A DNA stretch of 64,000 nt, taken from contig NZ_SLUQ01000009.1 of assembly GCF_004345245.1 (NCBI RefSeq), positions 186,001 to 250,000 of the forward strand, read 5' to 3'. The notes below the pieces were generated by a model. That model had not been told where the DNA came from. It made no database searches and was given only the letters and a program-made list of their open reading frames with translations. This document shows positions 42,426-50,112 of this stretch, one piece after another. The DNA is from Rhizobium sp. BK251. Its GTDB lineage: Bacteria; Pseudomonadota; Alphaproteobacteria; Rhizobiales; Rhizobiaceae. Position 1 is the stretch's first letter; every line of letters starts with the position of its first letter. Both the position numbers and the translations under genes were made by a program.

Positions 42426-42513
42426 TGCAATCTCCTGCGATCCTTGCTCGCGACCATCTCTGAACTCCAATGCCCTATGTTTTGGGAATTGATAATTGAC
42501 GGATTGCTTTAAA

Positions 42514-42538
42514 GATTATCCGCTGAGGATGGATAATC
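42514..42538. promoter_or_regulatory. Inverted repeat upstream of the efflux operon, candidate operator
   Basis: GATTATCC-N9-GGATAATC has perfect 8-bp arms and lies about 90 bases upstream of the EmrA-like start. A TetR- or MarR-type repressor site is likely; no regulator gene is adjacent. Confidence 0.5.
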
Positions 42539-42540
42539 GA

Positions 42541-43160
42541 TGGGTTTTTCCGCCTGCTTCGCCTGGGTGCGCACCATTGAAAGTGGATGGGGATCTCGAC
42601 CAGAGCCGTTACGCCCGCGCTGCCGGAACGGCGTAGCGCAGGCGCGGTTGATCCAAGCTGCCCGGAATCGATTTCCACGTCGGCAACGATCAGTCGGCGG
42701 TTACGAGGCACCGATTGGTTGAGTTTGCAATCACCCCGAGTCGTCCAGCTTGGCTCTGTCTGGTCTCAAAGGATGTCGTCGTTATCGAGCGCTGGTTAGT
42801 GCAGGCCCAGAGAATATTACGGCCACCCCCAAGCGCCTGTAAGCCAAACTAAGGTTTGGGATCGGTGGACGGGAAGCGGCTTGGCCACCCGCGGATGTGC
42901 GCTTGTTTTCGGCCATGGGAAGCATCGCCGAAGATGTTGAGAAGGTATCGGATGGGCGATGCAGAGCCGCCAGACCACGGGCGTATTTCTGCAGGAACTG
43001 CTCCTGTTCGTCTGGCGCCGCAAGCCGAAGGCGACGGTACTGGCCTAACCCGAAGGCGTCTACGCAACTGGGAGCTATTCACTGCCTTGATAAACACCCT
43101 GCGTTAGCGCTCATTCGCGACACCATAAGAAAACCTGATCCGCAACGGAAGGACTACGAC
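42541..43160. other. Gene-poor, degenerate intergenic stretch
   Basis: No reading frame here has a credible start, ribosome binding site or recognisable domain. All frames over 60 codons on either strand have compositions unlike the neighbours. Together with the PhzF remnant just after it, this looks like decayed former coding DNA. Confidence 0.5.
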
Positions 43161-43238
43161 TTGAGGCACATCCCCAGCAAATTTTCATTCCGGCAGGTTG
43201 ATGTTTTCGCCTCACGGCCTTTGCGCGGCAACCCATGC
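43161..43238 (+). pseudogene. PhzF-family N-terminal remnant
   Basis: The + frame reads KFSFRQVDVFASRPLRGNP, closely matching the N-terminal strand of PhzF/phenazine-biosynthesis-like isomerases (typically FRQVDVFT..P..GNPLAV). The match ends abruptly after GNP and the rest of the about 270-residue protein is absent. Downstream sequence to 43462 has no gene. Confidence 0.45.
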
Positions 43239-43462
43239 CCCCATCGCGAGCGGGGGCGAGATCAGCAACTAGATCGTCCGACATGCGCCCGCGCCGTTGA
43301 TGCTGCACCTTGAACCAAATTAGCATATCCCTATCTCAACAGACGGGTTGCCATTAAGCGCCGTTGTGACCTGTACAGGGCCCTGTTGATCCCAATGTGA
43401 TCCTGACGACGGAGGCGATCGTCGGACGCCCAAGCTTTCAAAGATCCTACGAGAGGCGTGGG

Positions 43463-44452
43463 TCAGAAATCCCAATCCTCGTCTTCCGTCGCCACTGCCT
43501 TGCCGATGACATAGGACGAGCCGGAGCCGGAGAAGAAGTCGTGGTTCTCGTCGGCATTCGGCGAGAGGGCAGAGAGGATCGCCGGGTTAACCTTGCAGGC
43601 TTCGGAAGGGAAGAGAGCTTCGTAGCCGAGGTTCATCAGCGCCTTGTTGGCGTTGTAGTGCAGGAACTTCTTGACGTCCTCGGTCAACCCGACGCCGTCA
43701 TAGAGCGCCTCGGTGTACTTCGCCTCGTTGTCGTAGAGTTCCAGCAGCAGGTCGAAGGCGAAGTCCTTGATCTCCTGGCGGTCGGCCCGCGAAATCCTTT
43801 CCAGCCCGCGCTGGAACTTGTAGCCGATGTAATAGCCGTGTACCGCCTCGTCGCGGATGATCAGGCGGATCATGTCGGCCGTGTTGGTGAGCTTGGCACG
43901 GCTCGACCAGTACATCGGCAGATAGAAGCCGGAATAGAACAGGAAGCTTTCGAGGAAAACGGAGGCGATCTTCTTCCTCAGCGGATCGCCCGAAGCATAC
44001 TGCTCCATGATCAGCGCCGATTTCCTCTGCAGGAATTCGTTCTCCTGCGACCAGCGATAGGCGTCGTCTACATCCGGCGTCGAGCATAGGGTCGAGAAGA
44101 TCGACGAATAGGAGCGCGCATGCACCGCCTCCATGAAGGAGATGTTCGACAACACGGCCTCTTCATGTGGTGTCGATGCGTCTTCCATCAGTCTTATCGA
44201 GCCGACGCCGTTCTGAATCGTGTCGAGCAGCGTCAGTCCGGTGAAAACGCGGATCGTGAGCTGCTGTTCTTCCGGCTTCAGGGTTGCCCAGGAGGGGATG
44301 TCGTTTGACAGCGGCACCTTCTCGGGCAGCCAGAAATTTCCTGTCAGACGGTTCCAGACTTCGACATCCTTGTCGTCCTCGATGCGGTTCCAGTTGATGG
44401 CCTGCACGACGGCGCCAGCCTTCGGGGCCTTGGTCTTCACTTGGATGTTCAT
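43463..44452 (-). CDS. nrdF: Class Ib ribonucleoside-diphosphate reductase beta subunit NrdF
   Basis: A 329-residue radical-generating subunit with a dimanganese or diiron centre. The ATG at 44452 has GAGGAAA just upstream; a GTG 9 bases earlier is less likely. Metal-ligand helices are visible: TLLDTIQNGVGS, SFMEAVHARSYSSIFSTL (Glu, His and the radical-Tyr neighbourhood), SVFLESFLFYSGFYLP and RDEAVHGYYIGYKFQ (Glu, His). Last gene of nrdHIEF, 15 bases after nrdE. Confidence 0.95.
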   Translation of the reverse strand: MNIQVKTKAPKAGAVVQAINWNRIEDDKDVEVWNRLTGNFWLPEKVPLSNDIPSWATLKPEEQQLTIRVFTGLTLLDTIQNGVGSIRLMEDASTPHEEAVLSNISFMEAVHARSYSSIFSTLCSTPDVDDAYRWSQENEFLQRKSALIMEQYASGDPLRKKIASVFLESFLFYSGFYLPMYWSSRAKLTNTADMIRLIIRDEAVHGYYIGYKFQRGLERISRADRQEIKDFAFDLLLELYDNEAKYTEALYDGVGLTEDVKKFLHYNANKALMNLGYEALFPSEACKVNPAILSALSPNADENHDFFSGSGSSYVIGKAVATEDEDWDF

Positions 44453-44467
44453 TTTCCTCACCTGAAA

Positions 44468-46615
44468 TCAGAGGGCACAGGAGACGCAACCCTGCACTTC
44501 GGTGCCGGACAGCGCCATCTGGCGAAGGCGAATGTAGTAGATGGTCTTGATGCCCTTCTTCCAAGCGTAGATCTGCGCCCGGTTGATGTCGCGCGTCGTT
44601 GCCGTGTCGCGGAAGAACAAGGTCAGCGACAGGCCTTGGTCGACGTGCTGAGTCGCCGCCGCATAGGTGTCGATGATCTTCTCCGGGCCGATCTCGTAAG
44701 CGTCCTGGTAATAGTCGAGATTGTCGTTAGTCATGAAGGCGGCCGGGTAGTAGACGCGGCCGATCTTGCCTTCCTTCCGGATTTCGATCTTCGAGACGAT
44801 CGGATGGATCGAGGAGGTCGAGTGGTTGATGTAGGAGATAGACCCGGTCGGCGGCACAGCCTGCAGGTTCTGGTTATAGAGCCCGCCCTCCATGACGGAC
44901 TGCTTCAGTTCCCGCCAGTCTTCCTGCGTCGGGATATGGATGCCAGCGCGTTCGAAGAGATCGGCAGCCGTCTGCGTAGCCGGTTTCCATTCCTGCTCCA
45001 TGTATTTGTCGAAATATTCGCCGGAAGCATATTTCGAATTCTCGAAGCCCTTGAAGCTCTGGCCGCGCTCGACGGCAAGCAGGTTCGAGGCACGGATCGC
45101 GTGATAGGTCACCGTGTAGAAGTACATGTTGGTGAAATCGACGCCCTCTTCGGAGCCGTAATAGATCCGCTCGCGGGCGAGATAGCCGTGCAGGTTCATC
45201 TGGCCGAGGCCGATGGCGTGGCTTTCGTCATTGCCCTTGGCAACGGATGGAACCGAGGTGATGTTGCTCATGTCGGAAACCGCCGTAAGCGCCCGGATCG
45301 CCGTCTCGATCGTCTTGCCGAAGTCGGTCGAATCCATTGCCGCCGCGATGTTCAACGAGCCGAGATTGCAGGAGATGTCTTTGCCGAGATGGCTGTAGGA
45401 CAGGTCGTCGTTGAATGTGCTCGCCTCGCTGACCTGCAGGATCTCGGAGCAGAGATTGCTCATCGTGATGCGGCCGGCGATCGGGTTCGCCTTGTTCACC
45501 GTATCCTCGAACATGATATAGGGGTAACCGCTCTCGAACTGGATTTCGGCGATCACCTGGAAGAAGTCGCGCGACCTGATCTTCTTCTTCTTGATGCGGC
45601 TGTCGGCCACCATCTCTCGGTACTTTTCCGTCACCGAGATTTCACTGAACGCCATGCCGTAGACGCGCTCCACGTCGTAGGGCGAGAACAGGTACATATC
45701 CTCGTTGTTCTTCGCGAGTTCGAAGGTGATGTCCGGCACGACGACGCCGAGCGACAGCGTCTTGATGCGGATCTTCTCGTCGGCATTCTCGCGCTTGGTG
45801 TCGAGGAAGCGCATGATGTCGGGGTGGTGCGCATTGAGGTAGACGGCACCTGCGCCCTGCCTCGCACCGAGCTGGTTGGCATAGGAGAACGAGTCCTCCA
45901 GGAGTTTCATCACGGGGATGACTCCCGACGACTGGTTCTCGATCTGCTTGATCGGCGCCCCGGCTTCACGAAGGTTCGTCAGGGACAAGGCGACGCCGCC
46001 ACCACGCTTGGAGAGCTGGAGTGCTGAGTTGATGCCTCGCGCGATCGACTCCATGTTGTCTTCGATGCGAAGAAGAAAACACGAAACGAGTTCTCCTCGC
46101 TGCTTCTTTCCTGCGTTCAGGAAGGTCGGTGTTGCCGGTTGGAAGCGGCCGGAGATGATTTCGTCGACCATGTCACGGGCAAGCGCCTCGTTGCCGCGCG
46201 CCAGCGTCAGCGCCACCATGCAGATACGGTCTTCGTAGCGCTCGAGGTAGCGTTTTCCATCGAAGGTCTTCAACGTATAGGAGGTGTAGTATTTGAAGGC
46301 GCCGAGGAAGGTCGGAAAGCGGAACTTCTTCGCGTAGGCGTGGTCGAAGAGATCGCGCACGAAGTTGAACGAATACTGGTCCAGAACCTCCTGCTCGTAG
46401 TATCCCTCGGTGACGAGGTAATCGAGCTTCTCCCTAAGGTTATGGAAGAAGACCGTGTTCTGGTTGACATGCTGCAGGAAGTACTGCTTTGCCGCCTGCC
46501 GGTCCTTGTCGAGCTGGATCCTGCCCTCGTCGTCATAGAGGTTCAGCATCGCGTTGAGCGCGTGGTAGTCGAGCGTTGAATCCGCCACTTTGACGTCCGT
46601 CGCCTTCGTGTCCAT
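44468..46615 (-). CDS. nrdE: Class Ib ribonucleoside-diphosphate reductase alpha subunit NrdE
   Basis: A 715-residue catalytic subunit that reduces ribonucleoside diphosphates. The ATG at 46615 gives the normal NrdE length; the frame extends upstream into nrdI. Active-site features: the first redox Cys in SCFLLRIEDN, NLCSEILQ with the thiyl-radical Cys, and the C-terminal GCVSCAL pair that exchanges electrons with NrdH. It starts 5 bases after the nrdI stop, so translation is probably coupled. Confidence 0.95.
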   Translation of the reverse strand: MDTKATDVKVADSTLDYHALNAMLNLYDDEGRIQLDKDRQAAKQYFLQHVNQNTVFFHNLREKLDYLVTEGYYEQEVLDQYSFNFVRDLFDHAYAKKFRFPTFLGAFKYYTSYTLKTFDGKRYLERYEDRICMVALTLARGNEALARDMVDEIISGRFQPATPTFLNAGKKQRGELVSCFLLRIEDNMESIARGINSALQLSKRGGGVALSLTNLREAGAPIKQIENQSSGVIPVMKLLEDSFSYANQLGARQGAGAVYLNAHHPDIMRFLDTKRENADEKIRIKTLSLGVVVPDITFELAKNNEDMYLFSPYDVERVYGMAFSEISVTEKYREMVADSRIKKKKIRSRDFFQVIAEIQFESGYPYIMFEDTVNKANPIAGRITMSNLCSEILQVSEASTFNDDLSYSHLGKDISCNLGSLNIAAAMDSTDFGKTIETAIRALTAVSDMSNITSVPSVAKGNDESHAIGLGQMNLHGYLARERIYYGSEEGVDFTNMYFYTVTYHAIRASNLLAVERGQSFKGFENSKYASGEYFDKYMEQEWKPATQTAADLFERAGIHIPTQEDWRELKQSVMEGGLYNQNLQAVPPTGSISYINHSTSSIHPIVSKIEIRKEGKIGRVYYPAAFMTNDNLDYYQDAYEIGPEKIIDTYAAATQHVDQGLSLTLFFRDTATTRDINRAQIYAWKKGIKTIYYIRLRQMALSGTEVQGCVSCAL

Positions 46616-46620
46616 AGCCT

Positions 46621-47034
46621 TCAAAGGGCGTTCAAGTACTGCCGTGTCCAAAATCGTTCCAATCCGTGTTTGACATTGGCGACGTCTTCCTCGGTGCCCA
46701 AGAGCTCGAACCTGTAGAGGTAAGGTACCTGACACTTCTGCGAGACGATGTCGCCGGCGAGCCCGAAGGTCGCGCCGAAGTTGCTGTTGCCGGCGGCGAT
46801 GACCCCACGGAGGTTCGAACGGTTTGCCGCATCGTTGAGGAAACGGATCACCTGTTTAGGCACTGCTCCTTTGCCACCGTCGCCGCAGTATGTGGGAACG
46901 ACCAGGACGTAAGGATTGTTTGCCGAGAACTCGCGCTCTCCACTTATCGGGATCCGACCAGCCGGAAGCCCGAGTTTCTCGACGAAGCGATGGGTGTTCT
47001 CCGAGCGACTCGAGAAATAGACGATCTCGCCCAT
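46621..47034 (-). CDS. nrdI: Ribonucleotide reductase flavodoxin-like protein NrdI
   Basis: A 137-residue flavodoxin-like FMN protein that supplies the oxidant to assemble the NrdF dimanganese-tyrosyl radical. Typical N-terminus MGEIVYFSSRSENTHRFVEK and FMN-loop segments PTYCGDGGKGAVPKQVIRFL and AAGNSNFGATFGLAGD are intact. Encoded between nrdH and nrdE. Confidence 0.95.
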   Translation of the reverse strand: MGEIVYFSSRSENTHRFVEKLGLPAGRIPISGEREFSANNPYVLVVPTYCGDGGKGAVPKQVIRFLNDAANRSNLRGVIAAGNSNFGATFGLAGDIVSQKCQVPYLYRFELLGTEEDVANVKHGLERFWTRQYLNAL

Positions 47035-47046
47035 TGCAATACGTCC

Positions 47047-47268
47047 TCAGGCGAGCGCGCTGATCATGTCAGGACGAAAACCGGCCCAGTGCTGCTCGCC
47101 CGCGATCACGACCGGAACCTGGCGATAGCCGAGCCCCTGCACCAGCGCGTAGGCAGCCGTATCTGTTGAAACGTCGACGACAGTGTAGTCGATACCCTGG
47201 CGGTCGAGCGCGCGGGTGGTCGCCGTGCACTGGACGCAGGCGGGCTTGCTGTAGACGGTGATGCTCAT
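47047..47268 (-). CDS. nrdH: Glutaredoxin-like protein NrdH
   Basis: A 73-residue thioredoxin-fold electron donor to NrdE. The start at 47268 (MSITVYSKPACVQCTATTRA) has GAGGAA upstream. The redox motif is CVQC; VVDVSTDTAAYALVQGLGYRQVPV, WAGFRPDMI complete the domain. First gene of the operon, about 260 bases downstream of the riboswitch. Confidence 0.94.
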   Translation of the reverse strand: MSITVYSKPACVQCTATTRALDRQGIDYTVVDVSTDTAAYALVQGLGYRQVPVVIAGEQHWAGFRPDMISALA

Positions 47269-47526
47269 GTTTTTCCTCGTATGGGTTCGAAAGGCATGGG
47301 AAGTCGTTCGGACATCCGCCGATGCCCGCACGAAGGATCAGAAATGGGAATGGCACGCGCTTACGCCGCGCGGCTTCACGCTACTCGCGCTTGCTATGGA
47401 CTGAACAACTGGACATGGACTTCACCCCGAAGCTGGCTCATGCGGGGATCAGGGGCAGCGGTACGTGCGGCGATCATTCCGCACATGAACGCGACCTTCC
47501 GGACACCCCGCCCGTGGACGTTATGC
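47269..47526 (-). other. Leader between cobalamin aptamer and nrdH (expression platform, possible short uORF)
   Basis: About 258 bases of transcribed leader. A GTGCGG-N8-CCGCAC hairpin (47465-47484) and a 30-codon frame (47486 down to 47394, beginning MCGMIAARTAAP) are the only structures seen; the uORF has no recognisable product. This stretch must contain the regulatory hairpin that responds to the aptamer. Confidence 0.45.
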
Positions 47527-47718
47527 TCTGAGGCAGGTCTCCTGGCTTGCGGGTCGTCACATCCGATCTGCCTTCCCAATGCGTGGTCCGCACCAGTGGA
47601 CTGATTGATCGCATGCTCGCCGCTTACAGTTGCGGGGGCAGCTCCGGCCTTGCTTCGCCCGTCATGGACGATACGCACCGGATTCCCGTCTTAGCTTCCG
47701 ATGCGAATCGGAAGAACC
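47527..47718 (-). ncRNA. Cobalamin (adenosylcobalamin) riboswitch upstream of nrdHIEF
   Basis: Read on the minus strand, the conserved blocks occur in order: GGAATCCGGTG near 47660-47670, then GCTGCCCCCGCAACTGTAAG across 47622-47643, CCACTGG at 47593-47599, GGGAAGGC near 47570-47577 and finally AGCCAGGAGACCTGCC around 47530-47545 (the B12 box). This matches the cobalamin riboswitch consensus. Such elements shut off B12-independent isozymes when B12 is available, fitting the downstream class Ib ribonucleotide reductase. Confidence 0.93.
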
Positions 47719-47731
47719 TCGAACGCTAGAT

Positions 47732-47759
47732 ATAGTAGACGAGGTGTAGATTCCGTCAA
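47732..47759 (-). promoter_or_regulatory. Sigma-70-type promoter of the riboswitch-nrd transcript
   Basis: On the minus strand TTGACG (47759-47754) and TACTAT (47737-47732) are separated by 16 bases and end about 14 bases before the riboswitch. The overlapping CTACTATATCTAG is also AT-rich enough to resemble an NrdR box core, which is only a possibility. Confidence 0.55.
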
Positions 47760-47860
47760 CGACTATGACGGAGACGTTTCCAGATTGTTGGGGACGAGCG
47801 AGGGTCGATGTGCTTGAGCAAACTGTTGTTGTCCGAGCCAAGGCCTTGGCTGGCCGACTG

Positions 47861-48247
47861 CTATGCGCCGAAAGTCACGAAAGAAATCACGTTTCCATCC
47901 GGATCGCGGACATGGAAGTCGGTGCCACCCCAGGTCTGCTCCGTGGGCTCTTGGGGCATCTCGACCCCTTGCCGATTGAACTCTTCATAGAGTTCGCGGA
48001 CATCAGAGGCCTCAATCGTTGCCAGGATCAACGATGGCTCGCGCGCCGCAATCTCGGAAAAATTCGGTTCGCGAACCTCGCGGAGGTGAAGGCATGCGCC
48101 GTCGCGAGAAACGGAACCGTAGAACGGCGTCTCCCCGTAGAGAAAGTCGATGACGAAACCGAGCTTCGAACTATAGAAGGCGGCGCTCTCCGTGACATTC
48201 CGCACGAAAAGTATTGGGACTGCGGGCTTCAGCAACATTGTGGTCAT
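47861..48247 (-). CDS. VOC-superfamily (glyoxalase/bleomycin-resistance-like) protein
   Basis: A 128-residue two-module vicinal-oxygen-chelate protein. The pattern PILFVRNVTESAAFYSSKLG starts the first module and TDFHVRDPDGNVISFV the last, with candidate metal ligands in HLREV and the terminal Glu/Asp region. Relatives include glyoxalases, dioxygenases and antibiotic-binding proteins; the substrate cannot be assigned. Isolated gene with its own upstream region. Confidence 0.85.
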   Translation of the reverse strand: MTTMLLKPAVPILFVRNVTESAAFYSSKLGFVIDFLYGETPFYGSVSRDGACLHLREVREPNFSEIAAREPSLILATIEASDVRELYEEFNRQGVEMPQEPTEQTWGGTDFHVRDPDGNVISFVTFGA

Positions 48248-48412
48248 GAGCGTCAGCAGCTCCCAACAGTCGATGGCAGAGGATACCGAATGTCAATGAC
48301 CTTCGCCAGTCCAACGGCGTAGGCCAAAGAAGATCGTGCCATCCCGGTAAAAGGTCAGCCATTCGCGATCATTGCGGCTCGCGGATCCGGCACCACTTAC
48401 TAGAAGAAATGA

Positions 48413-48439
48413 GGAGCGCCGGAATTGCACCGGCGCTCC
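48413..48439 (-). terminator. Intrinsic terminator of the former metE gene
   Basis: GGAGCGCCGG and CCGGCGCTCC form a perfect 10-bp stem with a 7-base loop; on the minus strand it is followed by TCATTTCTTC. It lies 10 bases after the stop codon of the metE remnant. Confidence 0.75.
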
Positions 48440-48448
48440 CTTGGAAGT

Positions 48449-48589
48449 CTATGCCTTCACTCCTGACTCGCTCGGTTCCGCAGCCTTGCGTAAGTGCTGT
48501 GCTGCCTCAACCATGTTCACGAGGGCTGGCTTTACTTCCTCCCATTGACGGGTCTTCAGGCCACAATCCGGATTGACCAGAGCTGTCGG
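48449..48589 (-). pseudogene. C-terminal remnant of cobalamin-independent methionine synthase (MetE)
   Basis: On the minus strand the frame reads ALVNPDCGLKTRQWEEVKPA and continues LVNMVEAAQHLRKAAEPSE to a normal stop. This is the C-terminal end of MetE, with the zinc-ligand region NPDCGLKTR. The frame stays open for some codons upstream but recognisable similarity stops at about 48589. The about 720 residues before it are absent. The natural terminator remains, so the 5' part was deleted. Confidence 0.7.
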
Positions 48590-48695
48590 TGATTGGCGAG
48601 CAAAACGTTGACGCTGAAGGGCATGTCGCTGGTGTTGCCGCGCTGCCCGAATCGTTAGGCCCGCCCGGCACCCTTCAGTAGCCGCTAGAGGAGCT

Positions 48696-49583
48696 TCACG
48701 CCCTCTTCAAAGGGTACTCGAGAACGAACTTCGACTTGTTCGCGTTGATGAAATCCTCGACCGTCATCAGAGGCTGGCCGATGATTTCGCGACCGGTTGT
48801 GTCGGTACCTGCAAGCAGGCCTTCACGCTGGTCGAGAGTAATTGCCTCGAAATGGCGGCGTATACCCTGGGCGTCCTGCAGACCCAGGAGTTCGAGGAAC
48901 ACGGAGACCGTCACCTGCTCGTAAGGCAGGTCCTTGCCGAGGAGACGACCGACCTCGGCAGCGAGCTCCTCATGGCTGTATTCCTTTGGGCCGTGAAGCT
49001 GCAGAGCCTGGTCGGCGTATCTTTCCGGGTTCTGGAAAAGGCCGACGATGATGCGGGCGATATCGGCGGCCGCAATCGGAGCGATACGGCTCTCCCCGTC
49101 ATAGGGAAGCACGTAGCGGCCGTACTTGATCTGCGGAGCGATGTAGAGCAGCCACTCGGCGAAGAAGCTGACCCGCAGATGGACAGACGGAATGCCGGTC
49201 CAAGTGAAGATCTGCTCGGAGAGCCAGTGGTTCTGCGTAGCCTTGCTGCGTGCGAAAGGACGCGACTGCTTCTGCGACATGTTGACGATGAACTTGATGT
49301 CGTTTTCCTTGGCGGCCTGAGCGAAATTAACGGCGGCTTCAACGAGGCCTCCCGCGACGGGGTAGCAGAAATACGCCATGTCGGCGCCTTCCATTCCCGT
49401 GCGCACGGCCCGCAGATCCAGGATGTCGCCGAGTATGATCTCAGCACCCTGGTCTCGCAGCACCTGGGCGCGCTCGTCGTCCTTTCGGACCAGCGCCTTG
49501 ACCTTGAAGCCCTTCTCGAGAAGGAGCTTGACGGTCGGACGACCGGTGTCGCCCACGGCGGCGGTTACGAGTGCAGTAGCCAT
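48696..49583 (-). CDS. NmrA-like NAD(P)-binding atypical SDR
   Basis: A 295-residue protein; the ATG at 49583 has AAGGA upstream, while the longer frame to 49700 starts in non-conserved sequence. The nucleotide motif is near residues 4-14 (VTAAVGDTGRP, a variant of GxxGxxG). KALVRKDDERAQVL binds the NADP phosphate region, and GDILDLRAVRTGMEGADMAY follows. No YxxxK catalytic pair is obvious, as expected for NmrA/HSCARG types, which act as redox sensors or NAD(P)H:quinone reductases. Isolated gene. Confidence 0.85.
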   Translation of the reverse strand: MATALVTAAVGDTGRPTVKLLLEKGFKVKALVRKDDERAQVLRDQGAEIILGDILDLRAVRTGMEGADMAYFCYPVAGGLVEAAVNFAQAAKENDIKFIVNMSQKQSRPFARSKATQNHWLSEQIFTWTGIPSVHLRVSFFAEWLLYIAPQIKYGRYVLPYDGESRIAPIAAADIARIIVGLFQNPERYADQALQLHGPKEYSHEELAAEVGRLLGKDLPYEQVTVSVFLELLGLQDAQGIRRHFEAITLDQREGLLAGTDTTGREIIGQPLMTVEDFINANKSKFVLEYPLKRA

Positions 49584-50112
49584 TGCTTTGTCCTTCTGTT
49601 GGTGGGTCGATCGGTTCCCGCCGCGGGTTGACTCCAGGCCACCCTCGAGCAGCAGCAGTTTCCGATACGGACAAATTACTCGCGCGCACTCATATCCCAA
49701 ATGTCATATTTGCCTCGTTTTCGGCCATGGAGTTTATCAAGCTTAAAATCGGTGTAATCGTATCTTCGAGGCGGCTCGCGTCAGTCGAGAGCGAACGAGC
49801 GATGGATCGTCCCACCTGTGATTGGCGCGCCGCTACGCGGCGGCGAAGGCTGCGTTGCTTAAAATGGCGAAGACGCTGTCCTTGGGACTGCTCGACGCCT
49901 CCGTCAAAGCTGTACGAGAAGTCGATTGTTGGGCATGACGGAAATGCTGGCGGTTGATCGCACACCTTACTTATCGAAAGTTTCGATGGGATCCATCCTG
50001 AAATAGCGGGTAGCGTGACATGCACCTGCCGTGTGAGAAGTGTCGCGTCTCTTCCCACAGAGGCCAACTTTCCGTGGGTTCGGCGGCAACCATCCCTTGA
50101 AAGGATCCATCA
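49584..50112. other. Intergenic region without recognised gene
   Basis: No coding frame, RNA or strong repeat was recognised in these 529 bases. A 125-codon minus-strand frame (49690-50067) has no domain or credible start context. The stretch should hold the divergent promoters of the NmrA-like gene and the flavin monooxygenase-like gene. Confidence 0.5.

Noticed and set aside
43375..43386. Perfect palindrome ACAGGGCCCTGT downstream of nrdF
   Set aside because: Short, without T-run or promoter context; could be chance in GC-rich DNA.
44441..46027. 528-codon + strand open frame opposite nrdE
   Set aside because: Antisense to the conserved NrdE catalytic subunit, with no domain of its own.
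49690..50067. 125-codon minus-strand frame in the intergenic region
   Set aside because: No recognisable domain or start context; treated as non-coding.
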